Below, in pieces: positions 1 through 12,341 of a stretch of 64,000 bases of DNA. A program made the position numbers and the translations under genes. Under the pieces are notes generated by a model. That model saw only the letters and a program-made list of their open reading frames with translations, was not told where the DNA came from and ran no database searches. This DNA is from Alopecurus myosuroides. Lineage: Eukaryota > Streptophyta > Magnoliopsida > Poales > Poaceae. The stretch spans positions 80,660,392-80,724,391 of the forward strand of contig CM054058.1 of NCBI GenBank assembly GCA_028641055.1, written 5' to 3'. Numbering within the stretch: position 1 is the stretch's first letter; each line of letters begins with the position of its first letter.

Positions 1-1006
1 CCATGCCGGAGATTGCGGACATCATGCTCAATCAAAAAGCATAGTTAAAAAAGCATTCGGTGCCGGGTTTTCTGGCTAACATCCAAGACAGATGCTAAGC
101 ACATAGTGAATACATGTGCAGGGTGTCAATATTACGCCAAGCAGACTAATATGCCAGCCCAAGCACTCAAAACTATCCCCATTACATGGCCGTTTGCGGT
201 CTGGGGGCTAGATATGATGGGACCATTCAAAACTGCACGAGGTGGACTAACACATCTACTTGTAGCTGTGGAGAAATATACCAAGTGGGTGGAGGCTAAA
301 CCCATCAAAAAGCTTGACGGTGTAACTGCCAGAAATTTCATCATTGACATAGTCATGAGATACGGCATTCCACACAGCATAATAACCGACAACGGGACAA
401 ATTTCTCCATTGGAGAGTTGGCAAAATATTGCCGGCAATCGGGAATTCGCCTAGATCTCGCATATGTGGCACACCCGCAATCCAATGGACAGGTTGGAGT
501 ATTCGAACGACGCCAAACAGGTCAACTGGGCAAACCCCGTTTTTCCTAGTTTATGGTCTATCCTTCCAACGGACATGATCCATGACAGCCCAAGAGTGCG
601 GGATTTCGATGACTCGGATGCCGAAGAAGCGCGACAGGATGCCGTCAATCTCTTAGAATAGGAACGAGAGCTTGTGCTTCAAAGATCCGCCATTTACCAG
701 CAAGGTTTACGACGTTATCATAGTCGGAAAATCAGGCATCGTTCTTTTAAAGAAGGTGACCTAGTGCTGAGATTGGTGTGGCAAAGAAAGCGCAAATTGG
801 CCCCGGTATGGGAAGGACCATTTGTAATCAGCAAAGCTATGAAAAATGGGTCATACTACCTTGTAGACATTCGGGACACGGAAGACGATCCCGAGAAGCC
901 GAATCGCAAAAGAAAGAGAAAGATAGATGATGAACTAGGAGAGACAAAGAGGCCCTGGAGTATCCAGCAGTTACGTCGCTTCTATACTTGTTCAATTTCT
1001 ATGTAA
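1..1006 (+). mobile_element. Ty3/gypsy retrotransposon pol 3' end (integrase), broken
   Basis: The stretch encodes the C-terminal part of a gypsy polyprotein. From 106 the reading frame shows an integrase core: the first catalytic Asp lies in GLDMMGPF and the second in ITDNGTNF, followed by HPQSNGQV. Just after that point, where the third catalytic residue (Glu) is expected, the frame breaks at about 495 and a block typical of the family is missing. Homology resumes near 560 (LPTDMIHDSPRVR), meets a stop at 659-661, and continues at 674-1006 with the post-integrase tail (YQQGLRRYHSR, GDLVLRL, WEGPFVI). In an intact element this enzyme inserts the cDNA into the chromosome. With an internal deletion, a frameshift and a stop, the copy is dead. 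The 5' part lies left of the window; its 3' LTR is at 5256-5813. Confidence 0.9.
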
Positions 1007-1618
1007 ACATCTTTGAGATCATGAAATAAAGTTGTTGGAATTCTTATATCCATGTTTTTACAAGTTTATTATAGTACAAAACATTATTCCACCTTACCTA
1101 TTTCCCAATGATCTTACAAAATACTCAATGTTAACCCGAATTGTGCCTGCGTGCTCGGTGTTAAAAAACTGAATGATTGTCAGCCTACTAACGGCTAAAG
1201 GAAACTCGGATTGTGCCTGCGTGCCACAGTTTCATTCAAAAAATTCCTTACTTTTCTCTAGGTATTATCTGATTGTTTCTGTGTTGGGTCACTAGAGCTA
1301 GTTAGTAAAAATGCCCTTAGTATGGTCCGTGTTTCCGAGTTTGAACTGATTGGTATTACCCAGTAACTCGGCATGAAGATTCATAGTACTATTGAGCCAT
1401 TTCAAACACTAAGGAAAGTTAAAGCACATAAACCAGAAAACTTAGAAGATAAAGGAATAACAAACCCGGAAAACCTTGCAAAGAATTTCATAATTAAACT
1501 GCAAAAGGCAGAGTTCTTGTTCATACAAAAGAATAGAAGCATTACAATATAAATTACATTGTAAAGTGCAGTAATGCTCCTATTTTCTACTTCCACCATC
1601 CAGGTTAAGGACAACCCT
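1007..1618. other. gypsy internal region, no gene seen
   Basis: This is untranslated spacer between the pol stop and the antisense ORFs of the same element. It contains two imperfect copies of a sentence around TTGTGCCTGCGTGC (near 1140 and 1210), each followed by an A/T-rich tract. No ORF with recognisable family similarity was found. Confidence 0.5.
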
Positions 1619-2658
1619 TCAAGCATCAGAGTCTTCTTCGTTGATGTCATTCTCGGGGGCTTCGGGGATCTCCTCTTCTGGATAGGTGATGGAGATGTTC
1701 ACCATGGAGGCGATCTTGGTGGCGTGACCTTTGATTTCATCAAAGATGGTGGTTCGCTGGGTTTCCGTGTATCCTTGAGGGATACCGGACGCCACGCGCC
1801 AAGATTTGGCACCAGGGTAATGCATACGCATAAGGCCTAGAGCCATGCGTGCACCACCCCGTGCTGCGGAGCGCAAGGTGGACTCCTTGGACTCCGCCAC
1901 CTCCAGGATAGCTCCCGGAAGTTTCTCAACTTCCGAGAATTACCCAGTCCTTGTGGGGAGGAACTTGTTGACCAACTGCATCCCAGCAGCTCTGATCGCT
2001 GTCCACACCTTCCCAAAGGCTCGGATTTTTTCAATCCGGGTAAGATCTGGGTAATTTCCTGTTTTTTCAGAACAAGCAACCAAAAAGTTAGGCGAAAAAA
2101 AAACAGAGAAAGAAAGCAAGACATGGAAAAACCGGTAAATGAAGTAAACTTACCGAGAATCTTGTTGATTTCGGAGCCTTCCTCTAGGCCCATGCATAAG
2201 ATACTTTCCAAGTCCTGGATAGTGGACTTATCCTTTTCCGCCTGCTCGGAAGCCTTGGATTGAGCAATTCCAAGGGCCAGATTGCTGGCTTCCAGATCTT
2301 TTTTGGCCTTCATAAGCTCCTTATGAAGGTCCAAATTCTCCTCACGGAGACTTGCAGCATTGCCGGCATCTTCAGCTATTTCCTTGGCCTTAGCCAAAGC
2401 AGCTGGAAAGCAAGGAAAAAATTCCGAGTTTAGAAAAATCTCGAGAAAGTACTTAGTGAAAATCCGGATAAAAAACTTCAGAGAATAAAGCATACCTGTT
2501 GTTTCCGACAGCTGTAGCTGAGATGATGCCAGCTCATTTTTCTTAACATCAATAATAGATTGAAGGGTTCTCACCTCCTCATTCTTGACGTTAAGTTTAT
2601 TAAGAATTTCCAAGTTTATTGTATCAGCGGTATGCTGAAACACGGAAATGAAAGCCAA
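1619..2658 (-). pseudogene. Antisense ORF of gypsy element, coiled-coil C-terminal part
   Basis: Two minus-strand frames (1837-2658 and 1619-1900) encode a Lys/Glu/Ala/Leu-rich, probably coiled-coil protein, with segments such as AGNAASLREENLDLHKELMK and LEASNLALGIAQSKASEQ. The hydrophobic stretches inside the longer frame (near 2420-2500 and 2050-2160) look like intron read-through, because sequence around 2150 and 2400 resembles splice sites on the minus strand. Large gypsy elements of cereals often carry such antisense gag-unrelated ORFs between pol and the 3' LTR. The function is not known. Here the frame changes and internal stops suggest it is either spliced or decayed. Confidence 0.6.
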
Positions 2659-2715
2659 ACGCTTAAGTTAGAACAAGCATAATGAGAAGCATTAAGTGGA
2701 AAGTATGATTTCAAC

Positions 2716-3231
2716 TTATTGCTTGGGGGCTAGAGATATTACGTGGCTCATTTCCTGCAAGTTTGACAAAGTTTTGTTGAATTCTTTTCCATATTCAGAA
2801 AAAAGAATCCCAACATGATGAAGGTCGTCTTGCACGACCTGACAAGGTGAAAATACGAAATCATTTCGGACAATTAGCCCGCCTTGTGGCCAAGGAAGGA
2901 TTAGAGGGGCAGGAGCGAAGAATTTCCTAGCTTCTGTACGAATATATCCGAGTTCATCAAATGGTTCTTCCTTTATCTGGAAGTTCCTGTCTAAATTGGG
3001 AATAGGTTCGTCCTCCCCAGATGCTCGAGGATTTCTACCCATCTGTGATTCCGCCCTTTCCCTCGCACCCATGATAGGTGCAATAGGCTGGCTGGATTGT
3101 TGAAATTGATTATCCGGGTTCGTGGTTTTATACTCCCTGCTAAACATAGCTAAAGGGGGAGAAACTGCAGCGGAAGAAGGTTCTCTTTTGATTGCAGCAG
3201 CTTTATGTTTCTTCAATTTCTTTGTCTTCAA
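2716..3231 (-). pseudogene. Antisense ORF of gypsy element, middle segment
   Basis: A 171-codon minus-strand frame begins with a basic Lys-rich block (KTKKLKKHKAAAIKR, possibly nuclear-localising), followed by a polar linker and a segment ending LQEMSHVISL just before a plausible splice donor near 2740. Its position and strand fit the antisense transcript that starts near 4.8 kb. It is likely one exon of that transcript rather than an independent gene. No enzymatic motif is visible. Confidence 0.55.
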
Positions 3232-3500
3232 AGGAACTGGAGCAAGGCTGAAAGGGGAACATCCAAGAAGTAAATATCTCGAAGAACCAGAGGGGAATGA
3301 CGATTAAAAAAGCTCCAGTAAAATACCTGGATGTGGCGACGGGAATTACGTCAATATTTATCGTTTCTTCGAAGGTCACTTGCCTCTTGCGTTTCCGGCC
3401 GCCATAAAAGCTGGCATGTAATTCGTCAAGCTCGGCATCGGAAGCAAGATCAGCTCCCTTAAGTTCGTCGAACTAGGGAAGTAGCAACGATTCGTTTAAG

Positions 3501-4598
3501 TCAGAGAAAAGAGATAATCCGAGAGAAACCCGAAAACAAGGAAAATAAAAATACCTTAGGGACTGGGTTTTCCTCGTGATATATTTCCAGACTTTCTAAG
3601 TATTGATCGCAGGTAGCGACCAGTTGGTCGACTCGTTTCTTGAAATCCCTTTTGGAATAAGATTCTCCCGTCCCTCTCATGCCATCTTCTGGCCCTTCAT
3701 ATTCGCAAAGGAGCCGGGAACGAAAAGCGAGAGGTTGAATACGGCGTCCAAACCAGCATAAGACAGTGTGTGTTCCAGTTAAGGGAGGCTGAGAAGAGGT
3801 AAGCTTGGCGATACGCCGTTTTATCTTCATCAGGTCTTCCGGTAACGTTTGCACTGCTTCAACTGCCCAACTCTCTTGAGGAGCGGCGGCGGAATTGACG
3901 AATGGAGGAACCCCGTTTTCCCTCCCGGGAAATGGGATGTCCTGATGGTAAAAGAAGGAACCCGTCCAAAATTTGACGGGTTCCGATGTTTTTATCTTTG
4001 GATACCAATCTTCCCTGAACCTCCGAAGAGTGAAAGAAATAGTTTCGCAGATGGGAAGAACACCCTCTGTGGGGTTACGCTTCACTTCAAAGCAATATTA
4101 CCAAAAATCTAGTCTGGGAGCTATTCCTAAATACCCTTCAAAAAGGGCTTGGAAACCAGCTAGGTAGAGAATAGATTTGGGTGGAAGATTGTGTGGCTGA
4201 ACGCCGTAATAGTTAAGGACTTCCAAGAAAAAGGCGGAAGGTGGCAAACCCATACCTCTCGCAATATGAGAAGTAAGGAGGACACGTTCTTCGTCTTCTG
4301 GCATGGGCTCGGACTCGTCTTCCGGGTTCCGCCATTTATCTTTAACTACAAGCCCTTCCCTTTCCATTTGTGGAAGGAGGGAAGGAGGAATATTACTCGG
4401 ACTCCAGTTGCCGACAAATTCCATCTCTTCTTCTCCGGCGGCGGCGGAAGATGCGGTCTCCACGGCCGCGAGCTCGTCGCCAACGAGCGTAATCTTTTCC
4501 TCCACCGTTTCGGGAGCGAATGGCAGAGTGGGCGCGGAGCTGGAACCCGCAAGATCCACGGCGGCGGAAAGATTTCCTCCGTCCGCCGTGGTGCCCAT
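3501..4598 (-). pseudogene. Antisense ORF with 'putative gypsy type transposon' domain
   Basis: Minus-strand frames at 4098-4598 and 3501-4085 carry the domain catalogued as 'putative gypsy type transposon' (Pfam Transposase_28, recalled rather than searched). The markers are LPPSAFFLEVLNYYGVQPHN and LFEGYLGIAPRLDFW, followed in the next frame by GVLPICETISF and FFYHQDIPFP. The two frames are separated by a stop and frameshift near 4090, so this copy is broken. Upstream, 4599-4929 (minus) is GC-rich with further short frames (a Met-Ala-Ser-Leu start at 4720 is out of frame with the rest). The domain is typical of antisense or accessory ORFs in large cereal gypsy elements; its biochemical role is unknown. 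Confidence 0.75.
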
Positions 4599-5255
4599 GG
4601 TTTCGCCGGCTCGTCGCCGGCGGCGTGCACTGGGGAGTCCAGTTGTGGATCCATAGTGTTGATGATGTCCTCGATTTCTTGGGCGACGACACGGGCTGGT
4701 GAAGACGACAGAGAAGCCATCGAGGAGCGGCGTTTGGGCGTCTCCGGTGAGGGCTTGGACGCGGTGACGTTCGGGAGCTTTTCTCTGCTATGAGCTTAGG
4801 CGCTGGAATGGCGTGCGAAGTGAAAGCGGAAGTTTTTCGCTGAGGACGAAGACGGCTATTTATAGCCGAAATCTCGTCACGATACGTGCTAACGGCTCTT
4901 TTGACCGTTGGATGTTCAACCCGTGTCACTCGCCGAAAAATCCGGGAAATGAAACGACGGGTGATTATTGCTATCTCCTCGTTTCCCGCGAGAATCTGTC
5001 AGAGATATGTTTCTGGGTTTCCCGCCTGAAACCCAAACGTCCCTTACATCAGCATGATTAAAGCGCTGACGTAGGAAGTTCCTTCTCCATGAAGGATCGT
5101 GCGAGAAAAGCCGGATTTCCAGGATTCCGAGTTTTGCGTTACAACATCCTTTAAAAGAGAAAAAGAAGAATCAAGACTGCTGGCCAATATTTCTCGGACA
5201 AAATACATTTGGCGAAAGACGGCGAATCAGAGTTTTAATCCTTCTTGGGGGCTAC

Positions 5256-5813
5256 TGTTAGATATATACCGAATAGGGTATATCAAATGGTAGTCAAAGT
5301 GCCGGATTACCAGGGTGGCCCAAGTGGTAGTGGGCTACGGTCCATTGGGCGGCCCAGTAAGCTGACGCGCAAAAGCCGGATTCTAGAAGGACCCGGATCA
5401 CGGCCCACGTGATATGGCTTGGAGTAGAAGGCAGATTCCTTACTTTCCAAGTTAATAGTTACCGTAGTCTTCTAGGTTTCTTACTCTGTAAGCTCTAACC
5501 CGGCTATTATATAAAGCCGGACGGGACATATGATAGATAGACAAGAAGCTACAGGCTAACTCGCCGAGAAGTTGATCCTCTGCGAATAGCTAAACAGAAC
5601 CTCACGTTGTACTTGTTTACACAGGTTTTAGTCCTGATTAGTGAGATTGCAGGAGTAGGAACGCCGCATTACTGCGACGTACCGAACCTGGGTAAACCCT
5701 GTGTTTTTGTCCTTCGCACAACCACGTCCCCCCACGTCTCTACCCGTAGTCTCATGGCACCCCCGTGTATGAAAACTACTACGATGTCTCGACACCAGGA
5801 TTAAGCACAAACA
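5256..5813 (+). repeat. 3' LTR of the gypsy element
   Basis: The repeat begins TGTTAGATATA at 5256, directly after a purine-rich tract (CTTCTTGGGGGCTA, 5241-5254) that serves as polypurine tract, and ends AACA at 5810-5813, mirroring the starting TGTT. A TATA box (TTATATAAA) lies at 5507-5515. The 5' LTR is outside the window, so the pair cannot be compared and the target duplication cannot be confirmed. The exact right end is inferred from the TG...CA rule. Confidence 0.7.
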
Positions 5814-6589
5814 ATCTAAGGTCATTTTGAATTTTCTGTGATTTTATACGTATTTAACAGTGGACAACAGAAATCTGTTTTCTGCATAGAAATCCGAAAT
5901 ATAGTGTCAACTTTCCACTAGAGGCTTTACTTGGCTAAAAAAACACAAAATAAAATATACAACAGGGTTGCTAAGGAAATAGACAACACCCAGGTGCAAA
6001 GCACACAAAAGAAAACAACGGAAAACTGAATGAAAACAGAGAAATAAAACGGGTTGTCTCCCAGTAGCGCTTTTCTTTAACGCCTTTCAGCTAGGCACAA
6101 TGATTTTTAAAATATGCTCACATAAGAATAAGAGTTGAAGCAAAAAGAGAGCATCAAGAAGAAAATGTAAAACACATTTAAGCCTAACCCACTTCCTATG
6201 AAAAATAATCTTGTAGAAAAACAAGTCATGAAAACACAAAGCAACAAGAAAGCAAAATAAGTGCAACTTAAAAAATTTCAACATAAAGAGGGGAAACTTA
6301 ATATTGTTGAGATGCATAAAACCATCTTTCCCGCTCTCATAACAAATTTCATTAGCATCATGAATAAAATTAACAATATAACTATCACAAGAAACATTCT
6401 TATCATGAGCCATATCCATAAAAGAATTAATACTCTCCACATAAGCATAGTCATTCTTATTAATAACAATGGGAGTAGGATTATCATAAAGAACTTGAAC
6501 ATGATAGACAGGTTGCATATTAAAGAGATAGTTTTGGGTAATCCCACCATAATTGTGGCAAGTTTCATGAGGATTATTTTAATTATAGC

Positions 6590-7765
6590 CTATGTTATAA
6601 CTTTCTTTATAATAATTATCAAAGATTGGAGGCATATTGAAATCATAATTAATTTTCTCCTCAATAGTAGGTGGACTAAAAATTTCATATTCATCATTGC
6701 AATCATCATATATTGGAGGCATAGTATTATCACAAGCAATAAAATAGTTGTCTTCAAAAATGCATTCATTTGTAAGCATATCATCATTTTTACTAGGAGG
6801 AGATGTATCAAGCATATAATCATTAATAGCAAAGGGATTTTCAAACACATCATCCACAAGTTTAGATCTTTCTTATCATCATTTAAAGGAACATGGATGG
6901 TACTAATAGTACAACAACTACTATCATCATTTTCAGAATTGGTACCAAACAAATTTTCAATATCAAAAGTAGTGTGTTTCTCCCAATCATGATCACTTTC
7001 AAAAATAACAGGCATAGGAAAATCATCGAGGACAGACTCATCAGCAAAAGCTGAAATATGAGCAACATGCTTAGGGGGAGATACCGTTACCTCTCTGTTT
7101 TTACTCCTCCTCTTCTTCCTCCTCCTCTTCTTCCCCTCTTTAGGAGGGAGAGGCTTAAAAGGGATCTTCTCCACATACCCTGGTTTATTATGAGGAACAA
7201 TAGAAAGAACTTTGGAGGATTTCTCCTCTTCATTAATAAGAACAAAACACATATTAGTTCTGTCATATTTTGGTAAAGTCTCCTCTTTAATAATATTTTG
7301 TATGTAAGTATTTTCATGGCAGTTATCAACACAATAAATATGGCATCCATGCAAGACACTATCTATCAAAGAAGTTTTTATTAATAACTCTTCACACCCC
7401 AAAAGTAATGTAAGTTCATCATGCTCATTAGGGGTGATCATGTCATCACAATACAAAGTTTCAGTACTCATAGGATTCGAAAGGCTACTATCATGGCATG
7501 AACATTGGAAATTAAAATGACCCATTTCATAGCAAAGTTCACAAATAAAAGGATAGAGGGCACACACTTTTTCACCAAGATCATCTAGAGCCCTACTCCA
7601 CATTCTAGTTTTTTCATTCCTATGATGGATACAATATTCTTCTTCAGTTTGATTCTTCTTACAAGGTCTAAGTGCTCCACAAAAATTAACATGCTTATAA
7701 GAAATAGTACTTTCAAGAGTTTTAGCATGTTTATTGCAATCATCAATAACAATTTCATTTTCCAT
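6590..7765 (-). pseudogene. Degraded ORF of the non-autonomous gypsy element
   Basis: A 391-codon minus-strand frame follows the gag-like ORF. It holds a Cys/His-containing region (CELCYEMGHFNFQCSCH), which resembles a zinc-knuckle CX2CX4HX4C, a very basic block (EGKKRRRKKRRSKNREV) and an acidic Asp/Asn-rich tail whose continuation lies in another frame (6579-6857). The frame switch near 6860 marks a frameshift. Similar Cys/His and basic stretches are seen in gag-type products, but no enzyme is encoded. A short intervening frame at 7805-8083 probably links it to gag. Confidence 0.6.
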
Positions 7766-8079
7766 GCAAGTGTCTTTAAAAGGTTCATGATATATGTCCC
7801 AATTTTATTTATGAATATTAAGATAAGAAGCAAAGGATCTATACCAACCAACAGCTATTGGAGGATCAAGACCATATTTAGCATTAAACTCATGAAAATT
7901 AGCAGTTTCAGCAAAAGTCTTAATGCAATCGTACTCATAGTTTATACCTGACTCTTTACCTTTGTTGTTATTCCAATCTTCACCGTTGATTTGAATCCCC
8001 TCAAGAAGATCCCACTTAGCTTCAACCTTCTTACTACAAAAGAACCCTCTGAACAGGCATCTAGATAATGCTTCCAATG

Positions 8080-8745
8080 TCATGAAAGCCTTGCATAATA
8101 ATTAGTAACAATTATTTCCTCTAGAAGCTCATGGTTAGGACATTTGAGTATTACTGTTTTCAGTCTTCCCCAAGCTTGGGCAATGCTTTCTCCATCATGA
8201 GGACAAAAATTATAAATGTAATTCCTATCTAAATATAGTTCATGAGAAGGATAAAATTTAGAGTAAAAGAGAGATTCAAGTTCCTTCCACTCCAAATGGT
8301 GAGGATCATCTAGTAGTTTATACCACTCCCTTGCTTTGTCCTCAAGTGACAAGGGGAATAGCCTCCTCTTAACTTGGTCTGTTGAGATACCTGCACACTT
8401 GAATAACTCGCATAATTCATGCATAAAGTGTAAATGATCACTAGGATGGACAGTTCCATCTCCAAAATAACGGTTATCCATGACAAGTTCAACAATTTTC
8501 TTGGGTATTTTAAAAGGAATGCTTTCAGTAGGAGGATTTAAAATATCACAAGAATCATTAGGTCTATCACATATGGGAGATAAAGTATCATCGGAGCAAA
8601 CTTTTTCCTCTAAAGCTGGAAAACTAAAAAGTTTATAAAAACTAGCTTCCCCAAGCTTAGAATTTTCCATAGTACTAGAAATAATGGTATCCAAATAATT
8701 AATGCTAATAACATTGCTCTCACTATTATGCAAACAAACTTCCAT
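8080..8745 (-). pseudogene. gag-like ORF (retrotransposon gag domain)
   Basis: The 221-codon frame contains a retrotransposon gag core: DNRYFGDGTVHPSDHLHFMH, then RRLFPLSLEDKAREWYKLL, then LESLFYSKFYP and ESIAQAWGRLKTVILKCPNH. These motifs match the gag family of plant gypsy elements, whose product packages element RNA into virus-like particles. The start at 8745 (MEVCLHNSES) gives a protein of plausible N-terminal length. The frame ends at 8080 with the rest in a different frame, so the polyprotein is interrupted. Confidence 0.75.
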
Positions 8746-9007
8746 AGGTTTTTAAATTTTCTCTTCAAAAGCATCATGTCCTAATTCAAGATAAATACTA
8801 TAAAGTTCTATCATATTTTTGTTGTTTTCCATTAAGACTACTAGTAAAAATAAAAACAAGAAGTGAGTAAAAATAAGTCTAACTAGTGAAAACAAGAAAC
8901 AAAAAGATATAATTGCATAATCCAAAGGAAATAACTTCGAGCACTCACACCCGAGAATGTGAGTACCTTTTACCTTACCTCCCCGGCAACGGCGCAAGAA
9001 AAGAGCT

Positions 9008-10422
9008 TGATGTCTACGCACGCTTCTATTCTTGTAGACAGTGTTGGGCCTCCAAGTGTAGAGGTTTGTAGAACATCAGCAAGTTTCCCTTAAGTGGATC
9101 ACCCAAGGTTTATCGAACACAGGGAGGTAGAGGTCAAAGATATCCCTCTCAAGCAACCTTGCAATTAAGATACAAGAAGTCTCTTGTGTCCCCAACACAC
9201 CCAATATACTTGTCAGGTATATAGGTGCACTAGTTCGGCGAAGAGAGAGTAAAATACAAGCAGTATGGATGATTATAAGTGGTAATAACAATCTGAAATA
9301 AATATGGCAGCAAGTAAACCTGTAGCAGAACATGCGGAAAACGGTGTTTCAATGCTTGGAAATAAGGCCTAGTGCTCCTACTTTTACTAGAGGATACTCT
9401 CAACAATGAGAACATAATTGAATACATAAATATCATTTCTTCACTATGCTACTCCGAACCACTCTTCGGTCGAATAACGAGCACTAATCATTGCGTAGGG
9501 ATTTAACAACACTCCTCAAGTCTATATTACCTCTCTAGGGCACCCCACACTATCACCTTGAGCGCCCTAGATTAGTACTAAACAAACGCCACAATTTCAT
9601 AGGTTCATCTTCCAACACAAGATATAAATATCATGCTAAACCACGCGGTGCACACACTATCACCTTTACACGGAGATAACAAAACCACTTGAGTAGCATA
9701 ACAAATGAAGATCAATCTACATATTCAACTAGATTACAAAGCTCATGATCACATAAAGATCACACCATGGGAGAGAGATGAACCACATAGCTACGGTAGA
9801 GCCCTCAGCCCCGGGGGAGAACTACTCACTCCTCATCATAGGAGAGAACAACGACGATGGAGATGGCGGCGGAGTGGATGGAGATGGCGGCGGAGTCGAT
9901 GGAGATGGATTCCGGGGGCACTTCCCCGTCCCGACAGGGTGACAGAACAGAGATCTGTCCCCCGAAACCTGTCGGTGGCGGCGGCGGAGCTACGCATGTA
10001 TTTTGCGGAAAAGGTCCATTCTCCTAGGGTTTATGCATCGGGGAGTATATATGGGCGAAAGGGCGATGCCGGGAGGTGGCCAGGGGGCCCACACCACTAG
10101 GTGGCGCGGCCAGGGGGACCCGCGCCACCCCATGGTGTGGCCACCCTGTGGCCCCCCTCCGGGGCTCTTCGGGACTTCTGGAAACTCCCGGGACTTTTAG
10201 GACTTCTGGCTTTCGAATTTTCCAATTCCGAGAATATTTCCAGAATAACTTTTCTGAAACTAAAAAAAGCAGAAAACAGAGAACTGGCTCTGTGGCATCT
10301 TGTTAATAGGTTAGTCCCGGAAAACGTGTAAAAAATGCTATAAAGTGTATAGAAAACATGCGGGAAACAATAAGAAACCAACATGGAACATCAGAAATTA
10401 GGGATATATTTATGACGTATCA
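9008..10422 (-). repeat. 5' LTR (1415 bp) of the minus-strand gypsy element
   Basis: On the plus strand the LTR starts TGATGTCTACGC at 9008 and ends GACGTATCA at 10422, so in element orientation it runs TGATACGTC...GACATCA. Immediately inside it lies the primer-binding region (8985-9007). The unit contains no gene; the small ORFs within are chance frames. Confidence 0.75.
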
Positions 10423-10708
10423 ACCCTCCCGCACGAGCACCCTGCACCGGTGGCGGTTCCGCACTGCGCCGCTGGTCCTGCACCGCACAGACATCCCGCA
10501 CCACCTCCCTACACTTCTTCCCCGCACCTCCGCCACACACCACCGATCGCCAGCGCACACAGGGCCAATCTCCGCGCCGAATACAAAGATAGTCGTTGTA
10601 CATGGAGCTCGTCACCGCCGCTTCTATGGCCCGCGACGCCACCCAGTGCCAAGTTACGACATCGCCCAATGGATCCTCCTCGCCTGGCCTTGGATGACCG
10701 GAGCATCG
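10423..10708. other. GC-rich island between two LTRs, unassigned
   Basis: This is 286 bp of GC-rich, Pro/His/Arg-coding-like sequence in either direction, without a recognisable domain. It and the GC-rich stretch just after the next LTR (from 12536) may once have been contiguous host sequence that the LTR at 10709-12337 interrupted. Confidence 0.3.
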
Positions 10709-12337
10709 TGATGGAGGCTGATGCTTATTGGGAGACCCCAAGTGTAGGGTGTGAAGAGTGCAGCGGAAAGTTTTCCCTCAGAAATAAAACCAAGGTCTAA
10801 TCGACGAGTAGGAGAAATAAATTACTTCCAAAGATTGATGCAGCTGATGTTGGCAGGACGCACTATCGGTTCAGCAGCAACGTAGAATCTACACAACAAA
10901 ATCAAATTAGTTTGCTCCAACGAAGCATTGGGGTTGTCAATCTCACCGGTTTTGCTAAAAGAAATGATTAGACGTATAGTGTGGAAAGTAGTACTTGTTT
11001 GTAGTAGATGAAACAGAACAATGATGGCAATAGAAAAACTATAATTGCAGTAGGAAAATTGCGTTTGCAATGGTTATATTATCAGTATAAAGAAATGGAC
11101 CGGGGTCCACTGTTGACTAGAGTTGTCTCTCCAAACAGATAAATAACATGATGGGTAAACAAATTACAGCTCGGCAATTGACATATATAAAGGCTGCAGC
11201 CTAGTGCATATGCATGACATGATGATTACTATGTGATTCATGCGGGCATTATAACAAAATACATAGACCGTTATCCAACTGCATCTATGACTAATAATCC
11301 ACCATCGGAGCGTCATCCAATCAAACCTCGGTTATTAAGTTGCAAGCAACATATAATTGCATTAAGAAAATGTGTAATATAAACAATAAAATTATTCTTA
11401 GACAAAACATTGCTGTTTTCTCCCTAATGGCAACAACATATCCCCCACCCGTTACGTTTCTGTCACTCGAGTGTGAGTGAAAGGGAAGCATGAACCGACT
11501 ATCGAGCATAAATACTCCCTCTTGGAGTTACAGGCATCAATTTGGTTAGAGCATCTACTAGTAACGGAGAGCATGCAAGATCATAAATAACATACACATG
11601 AAATAACATGATAGATTGATAATCATTGGACATAGCATTCAATATTCATCGGATCCCAACAAACACAACATGTAGTTACAATAAGATGATCTTGATCATG
11701 TTAGGTAGCTCATAAGATCTAAAAATGAGGCATAAAGAGGAGAGAACAACCATCTAGCTACCGGTATGGACCCGTAGTCCAGGGATGAACTACTTACGCA
11801 TCACTCCGGAAGTAGGCATGGCGACGTGGAGCCCTCTAGTGATGAATTCCCCTCCCGTCAGGGTGCCGGGGAGAGCTCCAAAATCCTCCCAAACTAGGAT
11901 TGACGATGGCGGCTACGAATCTTTTTGGTGGAAAAGGATTGGTTCTTTAGGGTTAACCCGTGGAGAAGCTTAAATAGGCGAGAGGGCAATGTCGGTGGGT
12001 GGCCAGAGGGCCCACACCACCTCCAGGCGCGGCCGGGGAGCGCCGCCCTATGGTGTGGGGCCCCTAAGGCGCCCTCCGTGTCTCCTTCGGACTCTGTGTA
12101 CGTGATAGATTTCTACAATTTCTTGGCTTTGTTTCTTCCAAATTCGAGAATATTTTCAGAACAAATTTTCTAAAACCAAAAAGAGCAGAAAACAGGAACT
12201 AGCTCTATGGCATATGATCAATAGGTTAGTCCTAGAAAATCCATAAAGATGACATAAATTGTATAACAAAACATGTAGCATATGGCATGAAAATAACATG
12301 GAACATCAGAAATTATGGATACGTTTGAGACGTATCA
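10709..12337 (-). repeat. Isolated LTR (1629 bp), TGATACGTC family
   Basis: The sequence starts TGATGGAGGC at 10709 and ends GAGACGTATCA at 12337. Its reverse complement matches the LTRs at 33426-34981 and 50772-52374 along their length; for example, ACCGGTGAGATTGACAACC and the terminal TGATACGTCTCAAACGTATC are shared. No internal region adjoins it on either side, so it is best read as a solo LTR left by recombination. The 5-bp flanks (CATCG and CGCCG) do not match, so the duplication has decayed or the ends are not original. Confidence 0.7.
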
Positions 12338-12341
12338 CGCC

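Larger units (their letters stand above)
5814..10422 (-). mobile_element. Non-autonomous Ty3/gypsy-like element, minus strand
   Basis: Read on the minus strand, this is a 5' LTR (10422 to 9008), a leader with the GCGCCGTTGCCGGGGAGG primer-site region used by many Triticeae gypsy elements (about 8980-9000), a gag-like ORF (8745-8080), further degraded coding frames (8083-6590), and a non-coding A-rich 3' region (6560-5814). No protease, reverse transcriptase, RNase H or integrase was recognised, so it would depend on a partner element. Its 3' LTR is absent: the element stops where the previous gypsy LTR ends at 5813, so the junction is a nested insertion or a deletion boundary. Confidence 0.75.

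Noticed and set aside
4191..4793. 200-codon plus-strand ORF opposite the antisense gypsy ORF
   Set aside because: It is a shadow frame of the GC-rich minus-strand coding region, where the recognisable domain lies.
6261..6992. 243-codon plus-strand Ile/Asn-rich ORF
   Set aside because: It is the complement of the Asp/Asn-rich minus-strand frame of the non-autonomous gypsy element.
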